A DNA stretch of 64,000 nt from Vibrio sp. HA2012 (lineage in GTDB: Bacteria; Pseudomonadota; Gammaproteobacteria; Enterobacterales; Vibrionaceae): assembly GCF_002812955.1 (NCBI RefSeq), contig NZ_PFXK01000009.1, positions 107,100 through 171,099 on the forward strand, read 5' to 3'. The notes under the pieces are model-generated. The model saw nothing but the letters and a program-made list of their open reading frames with translations. It was not told where the DNA came from and made no database searches. Shown here piece after piece: positions 58,280-64,000 of the stretch. The stretch's first letter is position 1, and every line of letters starts with the position of its first letter. The position numbers and the translations under genes are program-made.

Positions 58280-58319
58280 TAAATCGCTATTTATCGCAAC
58301 TCATCTCGTTTAATAGCGG
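58280..58319. repeat. Phased 10-bp regulatory boxes, set B (early/repressor switch)
   Basis: TAAATCGCTA, TTTATCGCAA, CTCATCTCGT and TTAATAGCGG head to tail between the PrtN-like gene and the early promoter. The second is a perfect match to YTYATCGYAA; the others are degenerate. Confidence 0.65.
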
Positions 58320-58340
58320 TTTATGTTGGTTGGTTTAATG

Positions 58341-58386
58341 TGTTTAATTAAACGATCGTAATGGTTAACAGTCAAGTGTTTAATTA
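58341..58386 (-). promoter_or_regulatory. Early promoter with two repressor operators
   Basis: Minus-strand -35 TTGACT (58369-58374) and -10 TTTAAT (58346-58351), spacer 17. The palindrome GTTTAATTAAAC (58341-58352) covers the -10, and a second GTTTAATTAA (58377-58386) abuts the -35 and lies just ahead of the repressor start. This is a standard layout for repression of the early operon plus autoregulation. Confidence 0.75.
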
Positions 58387-58394
58387 AGGTTTGT

Positions 58395-59279
58395 ATGAGA
58401 GAGTGGTTTATTAGCTCAGAGCTTTTAGGGTTAGATGGCATGCCAAATACAATTGTTGGTGTTAGTCAGAAAGCTCGAAGAAACAATTGGTTAAAAAGAA
58501 AAGCGTCTGGGAATGGACGAGCTTTTGAATACCATATCTCTAATTTTCACCATGATGTAAAAAAACAATTAGTTGATAAGTACGTCACGGATAAAGATGA
58601 GGCTGATGCGCTTCTTCTTCTAGGTGAGCCTTCAATTGAAAGCATGGATCCGGCACTTAAGAAAAAGTTAGAGAATGAACTTGCTGAACGTAGTTTCAAA
58701 AGCATTCAAGCCATTGAAAAAGAAACCGAAGATGCGAGAAATGAAATTATAGCGATAGCGGCTGCTAAGAAGAATTTAGAGATGCTAGTCGGTGAACGGA
58801 AACTGATTCATATGCCAAACATCGCTGAATCAAAGCTGATTCACCAACTCGACATGTGTCCTGTGGCTGTTTATAACGTTTATGCTGCCTGTGGGTGGGG
58901 GGCTGAGAATTCGGCTGAATACCAAATTAGAACCGAGTTTGTTCCTTGCCAGTGGCTAAGTCGATTTGGTTTAAATGAAGATGACGCACGAATTATCACC
59001 TGCCAAGGTGATTCAATGGAAGACACGTTAAGCGATGGTGACGAAGTTCTGGTTGATACCCGCGAACTGGAACACCCGGTTAAACACGGTGTTTATGTTG
59101 TTCGTATTGGTAAGCACGTTTATATCAAGCGACTGAAATACGACATCATGGCCGAAGGCTATGAAGTGATTTCAGATAATAAAGAATTGTATCCACCATT
59201 TATCGTGAACGGTGACAAGCTACAAGAGTTCAAGGTAATTGGTAAAGTCGTTACTACCGTTATGAAGGCGGTGGTTTAG
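58395..59279 (+). CDS. Mu-type prophage repressor with LexA-like (S24) autocleavage domain
   Basis: 294 residues. N-terminal Mu-type winged-helix domain (MREWFISSELLGLDGMPNT..VSQKARRNNWLKRK), a helical linker (about 90-135) and a C-terminal S24 domain with catalytic Ser207 (CQGDSMEDTL) and Lys245, 38 residues apart as in LexA; Ala-Cys-Gly at 165-167 is a likely cleavage site. Maintains lysogeny and should be inactivated by RecA on DNA damage. Its stop overlaps the start of the toxin gene. Confidence 0.9.
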   Translation: MREWFISSELLGLDGMPNTIVGVSQKARRNNWLKRKASGNGRAFEYHISNFHHDVKKQLVDKYVTDKDEADALLLLGEPSIESMDPALKKKLENELAERSFKSIQAIEKETEDARNEIIAIAAAKKNLEMLVGERKLIHMPNIAESKLIHQLDMCPVAVYNVYAACGWGAENSAEYQIRTEFVPCQWLSRFGLNEDDARIITCQGDSMEDTLSDGDEVLVDTRELEHPVKHGVYVVRIGKHVYIKRLKYDIMAEGYEVISDNKELYPPFIVNGDKLQEFKVIGKVVTTVMKAVV

Positions 59280-59698
59280 TGGCAATTAAATATTCACCTA
59301 AAGTTGGGCAAATTCTTCTTTGTGATTTTGATGGGATGAAAGCCCCAGAGATGGTTAAGCGTCGTCCTGTTCTTGTTATTGGCACTAAGCCGAATGGGCA
59401 TGGGCTGGTAACTGTTGCTTGTTTAAGTACGACTAAGCCTGAAGTCGCCATGGATTATCACTTGTTGCTTGATGATAACCACATGCCACGTAACAAGTTT
59501 TTTGAGAGAGGCAATACGTGGCTCAAGGGTGACATGATTTACACAATGTCGTTTGAAAGGCTAAGCTTTGTTTCCATCGGTAGAGACAACGGTCGTAGGC
59601 TCTATTTTCAGAATAGACTGTCTCGTGAGAACATGAAAAAGGTATATTCTTGTGTGCTTCATGGTTTACATATCGGGTCTATAGCCGAGCATCTATAG
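59279..59698 (+). CDS. PemK/MazF-like toxin coupled to the repressor
   Basis: 139 residues with a GTG start sharing one base with the repressor stop (TAGTG). The N-terminal YSPKVGQILLCDFDG and VKRRPVLVIGTKPNG, then TVACLSTTKPE, fit the PemK/MazF SH3-like fold of mRNA interferases. No MazE-like antitoxin is present, so the upstream repressor, or nothing, takes that role. Could alternatively be a non-toxic PemK-like protein. Confidence 0.8.
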   Translation: MAIKYSPKVGQILLCDFDGMKAPEMVKRRPVLVIGTKPNGHGLVTVACLSTTKPEVAMDYHLLLDDNHMPRNKFFERGNTWLKGDMIYTMSFERLSFVSIGRDNGRRLYFQNRLSRENMKKVYSCVLHGLHIGSIAEHL

Positions 59699-59710
59699 CA
59701 CTATCATTAG

Positions 59711-59740
59711 TTGCGATGAGTAACGATAAATGACGATGAA
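59711..59740. repeat. Phased 10-bp regulatory boxes, set C (upstream of the candidate sRNA)
   Basis: On the minus strand TTCATCGTCA, TTTATCGTTA and CTCATCGCAA, exactly head to tail. They end 13 bases before the putative promoter at 59754. Confidence 0.75.
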
Positions 59741-59753
59741 ATACAATTAATGC

Positions 59754-59923
59754 TTGCAAAAAAAGCGTTACTTGCACTATGATCATGGTGTCACAGCTTC
59801 TTTGGTTTAACCAAAACGGAGCACTTAGACTACGTTCTTGGAATGTAGCCAGCCCACGAACCGGCGATAACAAGCCCTTGTGGCGCTGCTGAAACAACCC
59901 TCGCTTATGCGGGGGTTTTGTTT
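59754..59923 (+). ncRNA. Candidate small RNA (or 35-codon leader ORF) with promoter and terminator
   Basis: Promoter TTGCAA, 18-bp spacer, TATGAT (59754-59783), transcript of about 135 nt from near 59790, and terminator ACCCTCGC/GCGGGGGT with T-rich tail (59894-59923). The interior has self-complementary parts (TTGGTTTAACCAA; CTACGTTC/GAATGTAG). An ORF of 35 codons (ATG 59785, MVSQLLWFNQNGALRLRSW...) fills most of it but the ATG would be at or before the transcript start. No known RNA family could be assigned. Confidence 0.5.
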
Positions 59924-60030
59924 ATCTACACTATGAAAATAATCAAGCAATACAGGTTGCTTAGAAGTCTTAAGGCATCCGTATGGGTACTTTTTTGTTG
60001 GCTGAAAATAATAATTATCCAAGGAATAGA

Positions 60031-60570
60031 ATGTTGAAAAAATTACTTAAAGTATTTGGCGTTGTTTTAGGTTTGTTTGTTGCTCTGTTGGTTGGTGTTT
60101 CGGTCTTTAGTCCTGATAAGGTTCCTGACTCTCAAGTGCTGTTCACTAACCAACTAAACGAGTTCAGATCTTCCATTAAAGATGCTCAGGAATCTTCAAA
60201 CTCAGTTCAAGCCAATAAACTTCAGTCTCAATTTAATTCTTTTATTAACACTGAACGCCAAGCAGAATTTTGGTATGCAAAAGTCGAATCTGTATCTGAG
60301 AGTGAGGACGGAATTCGTGTAAAGGCTATGTATGATGGTGACCAGCACGACAGCTACCGCGATTATGCTCAGCTTTATCACTTATTCATTAAAGACGAAA
60401 ATGCAATCAATAAGCTTAGCCAGCTTAAAAAAGGCGATGACATCTTCTTTAGTGGTTCGCTTGGTAAGGAAATGTCAGTAACTGATTCAGGTCGTTTAGA
60501 ACAACCTGAATTTTATTTATACCCTCAATCAGTGAAACTTTCTTTAGATGGCGCTAGCTTCAACTTGTAA
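60031..60570 (+). CDS. Membrane-anchored accessory protein, possible OB-fold
   Basis: 179 residues from the ATG at 60031 with AAGGAAT upstream; a start at 59983 would add 16 residues before a poorer hydrophobic lead. An N-terminal membrane helix (about 6-27, LLKVFGVVLGLFVALLVGVSVF) is followed by a soluble domain whose second half (FWYAKVESVSESEDGIRVKA..LKKGDDIFFSGSL) looks like an OB-fold. Sits in the usual moron position between repressor and integrase. Superinfection exclusion is a guess. Confidence 0.6.
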   Translation: MLKKLLKVFGVVLGLFVALLVGVSVFSPDKVPDSQVLFTNQLNEFRSSIKDAQESSNSVQANKLQSQFNSFINTERQAEFWYAKVESVSESEDGIRVKAMYDGDQHDSYRDYAQLYHLFIKDENAINKLSQLKKGDDIFFSGSLGKEMSVTDSGRLEQPEFYLYPQSVKLSLDGASFNL

Positions 60571-60587
60571 GAACATCATAATACTAA

Positions 60588-60611
60588 CCCTGTATTGTGC
60601 AGGGCTTTTTT
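60588..60611 (+). terminator. Terminator after the membrane protein gene
   Basis: CCCTG/CAGGG stem followed by CTTTTTT, between the convergent membrane protein and integrase genes. Confidence 0.75.
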
Positions 60612-61683
60612 ATACTCTGGCGTTCTTTTCATGGAGCTTATGCGGAAACAGCTGAGTATAAACTTGCCACAAAATATTTAAGTTTCTATGGCCAGTCACC
60701 TGTGCTACTTCTTCTATAGAGTAACCTAACTCAAATAACCGGCTTGCACCTTCACGTCTTAAATCGTGATAGCGTAAATCTTCAATTCCTAAACTGTTCC
60801 GAACTCGCTGAAAACCTGCCGTCACCGAACGAGAGTTATAAGGGAATATTAATTCGCCTTTGCGTTCCTGGCGCATAACAATATTCATCGAGTCACCCAG
60901 TAAAGGTACAATCATATGGTTACCTTCTTTCTTACGTGGGTCTTTACGATCACGAACAATCACTGTTTTGTTCCCTTCGTTTAGGTCTTCCCAACGTAGT
61001 GCACACACTTCACCAATTCGCATGCAGGTTAGAATACTGAAATCGAGTATGTCTAAGAACGGGATGCGAGTAGGGCCATTTGGCCTAAAGTTCTCCCGTT
61101 CAAGTAACCCTTGCTTTAGTTTATCCAGCTCAACTTCGGTTGGCCTTCTGGTACGCCTTTGCGATTTACCGACTAACTTCATATCAATGAGAACCGGTAC
61201 AGCTTCTTCAAATACTGCGTAGTTCGCCTCGATGTTGAATACCGGGTTCGCCTTTTTCATTACTGAACGTAAGTAAGCAATATCATGATAGATAGTGGCT
61301 GGTTGTGCCCCTGCACCCTTCCGGTTCTTACAGTGCTCAATGAGATCAGCAGTAGTAAGGCGGTTGGTTTGTACTTTTGCAATATCGCAGTCACGAAGCA
61401 TCTTAATCACATACTGCTTGGTACGCCCCGTGTTATCCCATAAATCACGCTCACCCATAAACAGGTCAAGCAACTCAGCGATAGTAGTAGCTCTTTGAGT
61501 ATTAAAGCCTTTTGTTTCTATTTCACTGACTTGATTCTTTGCCCAAGCAGTAGCGATGGCTTTTTTCTTATGTGTTTTGGCAAATCGGTGTACAATTCGC
61601 CCATTACTTTTTACTGTTATCGTTGCTTTATACCGCTTTTCGCCATTGGCGATAGTGCGAGTTTGAATACTGTAAGATGCCAT
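60610..61683 (-). CDS. int: DusA-type tyrosine integrase
   Basis: 357 residues. N-terminal arm-binding and SAM-like core-binding domains (about 1-165), then the catalytic domain with Arg in MRIGEVCALRWED, HDLRR (His306, Arg309), GHRN (His332) and nucleophile Tyr342 in VYTQL. It inserts the phage into the 5' end of dusA. Adjacent to attR, reading away from the core, with arm-type repeats directly upstream of its start. Confidence 0.94.
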   Translation of the reverse strand: MASYSIQTRTIANGEKRYKATITVKSNGRIVHRFAKTHKKKAIATAWAKNQVSEIETKGFNTQRATTIAELLDLFMGERDLWDNTGRTKQYVIKMLRDCDIAKVQTNRLTTADLIEHCKNRKGAGAQPATIYHDIAYLRSVMKKANPVFNIEANYAVFEEAVPVLIDMKLVGKSQRRTRRPTEVELDKLKQGLLERENFRPNGPTRIPFLDILDFSILTCMRIGEVCALRWEDLNEGNKTVIVRDRKDPRKKEGNHMIVPLLGDSMNIVMRQERKGELIFPYNSRSVTAGFQRVRNSLGIEDLRYHDLRREGASRLFELGYSIEEVAQVTGHRNLNILWQVYTQLFPHKLHEKNARV

Positions 61684-61694
61684 TTAATAAACCC

Positions 61695-61741
61695 TTGAGG
61701 CGTACCGAGTAGGTTACTTTGAGGTGTACTATAGGCGTACT
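61695..61741. promoter_or_regulatory. Integrase arm-type sites beside attR, overlapping a possible dusA promoter
   Basis: Direct copies TTGAGGCGTACC (61695-61706), TTGAGGTGTACT (61719-61730) and a weaker TATAGGCGTACT (61730-61741). The second and the following TATACA (61741-61746), 16 bp apart, could also form a promoter that now drives dusA. Confidence 0.65.
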
Positions 61742-61752
61742 ATACAACGTAA

Positions 61753-61782
61753 TTCATCGTTATTCATAGCAACTCATCGCAA
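61753..61782. repeat. Phased 10-bp regulatory boxes, set D (attP region)
   Basis: TTCATCGTTA, TTCATAGCAA and CTCATCGCAA head to tail between the arm sites and the att core, the usual location of excisionase/Cox sites. Confidence 0.78.
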
Positions 61783-61805
61783 AATCAAGAATACCTAAAT
61801 CCTTT

Positions 61806-62816
61806 ATGAACCTAGATAAATCAAAGAACCCCAATAAATTCGAGGCTAGCCGCTTTTCCATTGCACCCATGCTCGATTGGACTGACAGGCATTGCCGTTA
61901 TTTTCATAGACTACTAACCAGTGAAAGTTTGTTATATACCGAAATGGTCACCACTGGCGCTATTATCCATGGTAAAGGAGATTTTCTTGCTTACAGTGAT
62001 GCAGAACATCCGCTTGCTTTACAACTTGGTGGCTCAAATCCGGCAGATCTTGCTCGTTGTGCTAAAGAAGCGGAAGTTAGAGGGTATGATGAAATTAATC
62101 TAAATGTTGGTTGTCCTTCCGACAGAGTTCAGAATGGCCGTTTTGGTGCATGTCTTATGGCTGAGGCAGATTTAGTTGCTGAGTGTGTCAGAACGATGAG
62201 AGATGTTGTCAGCATTCCTGTAACTGTGAAAACTCGGATTGGGATCGATGAACTGGATTCTTATCGATTTCTGACTGACTTTATCGGCTTGGTATCTGAT
62301 AAAGGGGGTTGTAGAGATTTTACCATTCATGCAAGAAAAGCATGGTTAAAAGGATTAAGTCCGAAAGAAAACCGGGAAATCCCACCACTGGATTATGCTC
62401 GGGCTTACCAATTGAAAAAAGATTTTCCCCAACTGACCATTTCATTAAATGGAGGAATAAAAACTCTGGAAGAAGCTAAAGAGCATCTTCAATATCTCGA
62501 TGGAGTAATGGTTGGTCGAGAGGCATATCAGAACCCTTACCTGCTGGCGGAAGTCGATCAGCAAATCTTTGGGATGTGTAAACCAGTAAAAAAACGTTCT
62601 CAGGTGGTAAAAGAAATGTATCCTTACATTGAGAGAGAACTATCTGGTGGTGCTTACCTTGGGCATATTACAAGACACATGCTTGGTCTGTTTCAGAATA
62701 TGCCTGGAGCCCGTCAATGGCGTCGGTATATTAGTGAAAATGCGCATAAGAACGGTGCTGGTCTTGAAGTGGTTGAAGCTGCATTAGCAAAAATACCTGA
62801 AGAATTGGGAGTGTGA
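61806..62816 (+). CDS. dusA: tRNA-dihydrouridine(20/20a) synthase DusA, N-terminus supplied by the phage
   Basis: 336 residues. FMN enzyme reducing U20/U20a in the tRNA D loop. The first ~14 residues ([14 protein letters not shown]) are phage-encoded and replace the native MTVSSKYHA; from [11 protein letters not shown] onward it is host sequence across attR. The catalytic region [20 protein letters not shown] contains the active Cys. The enzyme should be functional, but transcription now depends on phage or read-through promoters and the start has only a weak ribosome-binding site. Confidence 0.94.
   Translation: MNLDKSKNPNKFEASRFSIAPMLDWTDRHCRYFHRLLTSESLLYTEMVTTGAIIHGKGDFLAYSDAEHPLALQLGGSNPADLARCAKEAEVRGYDEINLNVGCPSDRVQNGRFGACLMAEADLVAECVRTMRDVVSIPVTVKTRIGIDELDSYRFLTDFIGLVSDKGGCRDFTIHARKAWLKGLSPKENREIPPLDYARAYQLKKDFPQLTISLNGGIKTLEEAKEHLQYLDGVMVGREAYQNPYLLAEVDQQIFGMCKPVKKRSQVVKEMYPYIERELSGGAYLGHITRHMLGLFQNMPGARQWRRYISENAHKNGAGLEVVEAALAKIPEELGV
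61848..61881 (+). other. attR core
   Basis: 34 bp identical to attL at 28092-28125, within the dusA frame. Confidence 0.95.
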
Positions 62817-62928
62817 ATTTCACCAATATTATGGTGAATTTTACCATTCATTTCTGAATTGATTATTATTAATCGATGAGTTTTTCCTTAATATCTTGAT
62901 AAATAATGAATTATCAAAATGTACATGG

Positions 62929-62946
62929 TTGGCCTGAATTCTGCTC
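62929..62946 (+). promoter_or_regulatory. Sigma-54 promoter of pspG
   Basis: TTGGCCTGAATTCTGCTC has GG (62931-62932) and GC (62943-62944) at the required 10-base spacing of -24/-12 elements, about 31 bases before pspG. PspF-dependent control is known for pspG in enterics. Confidence 0.8.
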
Positions 62947-62976
62947 ATCTCATATGTCGATACGAGGAGAGTTATA

Positions 62977-63186
62977 ATGTTTGAATTAATATTTTTTTTA
63001 TCATTTTTGGGGATTCTGGTGTTTACAGGCATCACTATGATGAGCATCGTTTTTGCTATAGGGATATCATTTGTAGTGATGCTTTTATTAGGTATGCTGG
63101 GATTAGCTCTAAAACTATTGCCTTGGTTAGTTGTAATTGGTGTCGGTGTCTGGTTTTTTAAAAACCATGTCTATTGTTCTCGTTAA
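62977..63186 (+). CDS. pspG: Phage shock protein G
   Basis: 69 residues, mostly two hydrophobic helices (about 3-25 and 28-62), beginning MFELIFFLSFLGILVFTG. Inner-membrane effector of the Psp envelope-stress response. Position after dusA, as in E. coli, and a sigma-54 promoter confirm the call. Confidence 0.9.
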   Translation: MFELIFFLSFLGILVFTGITMMSIVFAIGISFVVMLLLGMLGLALKLLPWLVVIGVGVWFFKNHVYCSR

Positions 63187-63323
63187 AGTACACAGCCTTA
63201 TATCCATACATAAAAAGAGCTTCTTTTATACCTGAGTGTTATAAGAAAGCTTATTCCCTTAGCAAATTATCTGCAATGAACCATGCTTACACCATTGAGA
63301 TTAGCTCGCAGCTAAGAAGGATA

Positions 63324-63557
63324 ATGATGATATTAACGGAATTGCGTGTCCTGTATCAAAAGCATCAATTGGTGGAAGCTGTTATTGAACCTTCAATACA
63401 AGAAGGCGGATGGGTTGTTGAGTTTCGTCATGTGCAGGGGGGATTTATCATATTAACTGACATTGATGGAGAGGAGTGTCAGTACTATGATCTGGATCTG
63501 GCATCACAATCTGCTATGGAGGTTGGATTTCGTCAGGTCAGAGTGGAAGAAAGATAG
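63324..63557 (+). CDS. Small conserved-looking hypothetical protein
   Basis: 77 residues from the ATG at 63324, which has GAAGG upstream; the open frame extends to 63174, overlapping the pspG end without a match. Mixed alpha/beta and acidic (GGWVVEFRHVQGGFIILTDIDGEECQYYDLD in part). No family recognised. A perfect palindrome follows its stop. Confidence 0.55.
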   Translation: MMILTELRVLYQKHQLVEAVIEPSIQEGGWVVEFRHVQGGFIILTDIDGEECQYYDLDLASQSAMEVGFRQVRVEER

Positions 63558-63562
63558 GCATC

Positions 63563-63591
63563 ATAATTGATTGCATTGCAATCAATTATGA
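63563..63591. repeat. 29-bp perfect palindrome between the small gene and the rRNA promoters
   Basis: CATAATTGATTGCA, one central T, TGCAATCAATTATG. No T-tract follows, so it is not a standard terminator. A consensus DnaA box TGTGGATAA lies next to it at 63600-63608. Nothing else coding is seen in 63558-64000. Confidence 0.6.
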
Positions 63592-63702
63592 GTGTATCTG
63601 TGGATAACGTGTGAATTTATCTTTGATAAAGATGTACAAATATAAGGTAGAGAGTGTATTTTACTCCAAACTTCTTTTTTTATAAAAAAACAAAAAAATG
63701 GC

Positions 63703-63730
63703 TTGCTAAGACAATTTCTATCTCTATAAT
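63703..63730 (+). promoter_or_regulatory. Upstream rRNA operon promoter
   Basis: TTGCTA, 16-bp spacer, TATAAT, preceded by an A/T-tract region (63678-63700) resembling an UP element and followed by a GC-rich discriminator. Confidence 0.65.
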
Positions 63731-63850
63731 GCTCCCTCGCTGACACGGCAAAGCTCATAAGGGCTAAGCGGTGACGGTGGGCTGAATAAAGTTAGTGAGA
63801 TTATGAAGTTATTCATTTATTTTTAAATGCATAAAATCATAAAAAAGTGT

Positions 63851-63878
63851 TTGACACGAAATTATATCTCGCTAAAAT
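63851..63878 (+). promoter_or_regulatory. Downstream rRNA operon promoter
   Basis: TTGACA, 16-bp spacer, TAAAAT, then GGCCGTCCGC, a GC-rich discriminator typical of ppGpp-controlled rRNA promoters. Confidence 0.8.
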
Positions 63879-63913
63879 GGCCGTCCGCTTTGAGGGAAAG
63901 CCTTTAAAGCAAA

Positions 63914-64000
63914 GCTCTTTAACAATTTAAACCTATCAATCTGTGTGGGCACTCGTTGATGACAATCGAAGATGATTCTAAAGAATCAACTGGATTTCAA
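63914..64000 (+). other. 16S rRNA leader with boxA (rRNA operon continues beyond the window)
   Basis: GCTCTTTAACA at 63914-63924 is the boxA antitermination element where NusB/S10 bind. The leader runs to the window end; mature 16S sequence has not started. Confidence 0.8.

Larger units (their letters stand above)
28092..61881. mobile_element. Complete prophage, P2-like head and Mu-like tail mosaic, integrated in dusA
   Basis: About 33.8 kb bounded by a perfect 34-bp direct repeat (28092-28125 and 61848-61881). It carries integrase, lysogeny switch, replication initiator, terminase, portal, capsid, contractile tail, baseplate, fibres and lysis genes. No head, tail or lysis gene shows a frameshift or stop, so it looks inducible. 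Accessory content includes three toxin systems, two antirepressor loci and a Dam methylase. dusA is a known insertion site for phages with DusA-type integrases. Confidence 0.95.

Noticed and set aside
63174..63323. Upstream extension of the small hypothetical gene
   Set aside because: It overlaps the pspG end and lacks a ribosome-binding site; the start at 63324 is better supported.

Overview
The window is a chromosomal segment of a Vibrio-like gammaproteobacterium (Vibrionaceae) carrying a prophage of about 34 kb. The genus-level call rests on gene order (psd-rsgA-orn-tRNA-queG-tsaE-amiB-mutL-miaA-hfq-hflX-hflK-hflC-purA-motX-rnr-rlmB-rpsF-priB-rpsR-rplI-dnaB-pgi-zur-dusA-pspG) and on motX, a part of the sodium-driven polar flagellar motor, next to purA.

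Host left arm (1-28091): the 5' end of an SLC13-type transporter, psd, rsgA and orn; a tRNA cluster (Gly-fMet-Gly-X-Gly-X-fMet) in which the two X units are tRNA-like elements with replaced D and T arms; an AT-rich region with consensus DnaA boxes at the position where E. coli has datA; queG; the tsaE-to-hflC cluster; purA; motX with a FliA-type promoter; rnr-rlmB; the S6/PriB/S18/L9 operon; dnaB; pgi; and a leftward zur-cheX-like pair. alr (between dnaB and pgi) and nnr (between queG and tsaE), familiar from relatives, are absent here.

Prophage (28092-61881): integrated in the 5' end of dusA, bounded by a 34-bp direct repeat. Left to right it holds a C4-type antisense RNA / Ash (Icd-like) peptide / KilA-N antirepressor locus read leftward; a type III toxin-antitoxin system (ToxI repeats and ToxN); a leftward late operon with a P2-like head (scaffold, capsid, head completion) and a mixed P2/Mu tail (tail completion, Mu-type sheath and tube, tail chaperone with -1 frameshift, tape measure); rightward terminase and portal; a second leftward late operon with Mu-type baseplate, fibre and lysis genes including nested Rz/Rz1; HicAB; a second C4/Ash/KilA-N locus whose gene is packed with perfect palindromes; a P2-like early region (Ogr-type activator, HUH replication initiator, Dam methylase, small genes, CII-like and PrtN/Cox-like regulators); a Mu-type SOS-cleavable repressor coupled to a PemK/MazF-like toxin; a candidate small RNA; a membrane-anchored accessory protein; and a DusA-type tyrosine integrase.

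The prophage looks intact and tightly controlled. A motif of 10-bp helically phased boxes (consensus YTYATCGYAA) occurs in threes at four places: beside attP, in the early/repressor switch, upstream of the candidate small RNA, and between the C4-1 and toxIN promoters. This is the distribution expected of a Cox-like regulator/excisionase. A second motif, GTTTAATTAA, overlaps the early promoter and recurs in the toxIN leader. Three separate toxin systems are present.

Host right arm (61882-64000): dusA, restarted with a phage-encoded start codon and N-terminus; pspG with a sigma-54 promoter; a small conserved-looking gene; and the tandem promoters and leader of an rRNA operon whose 16S gene lies just beyond the window.
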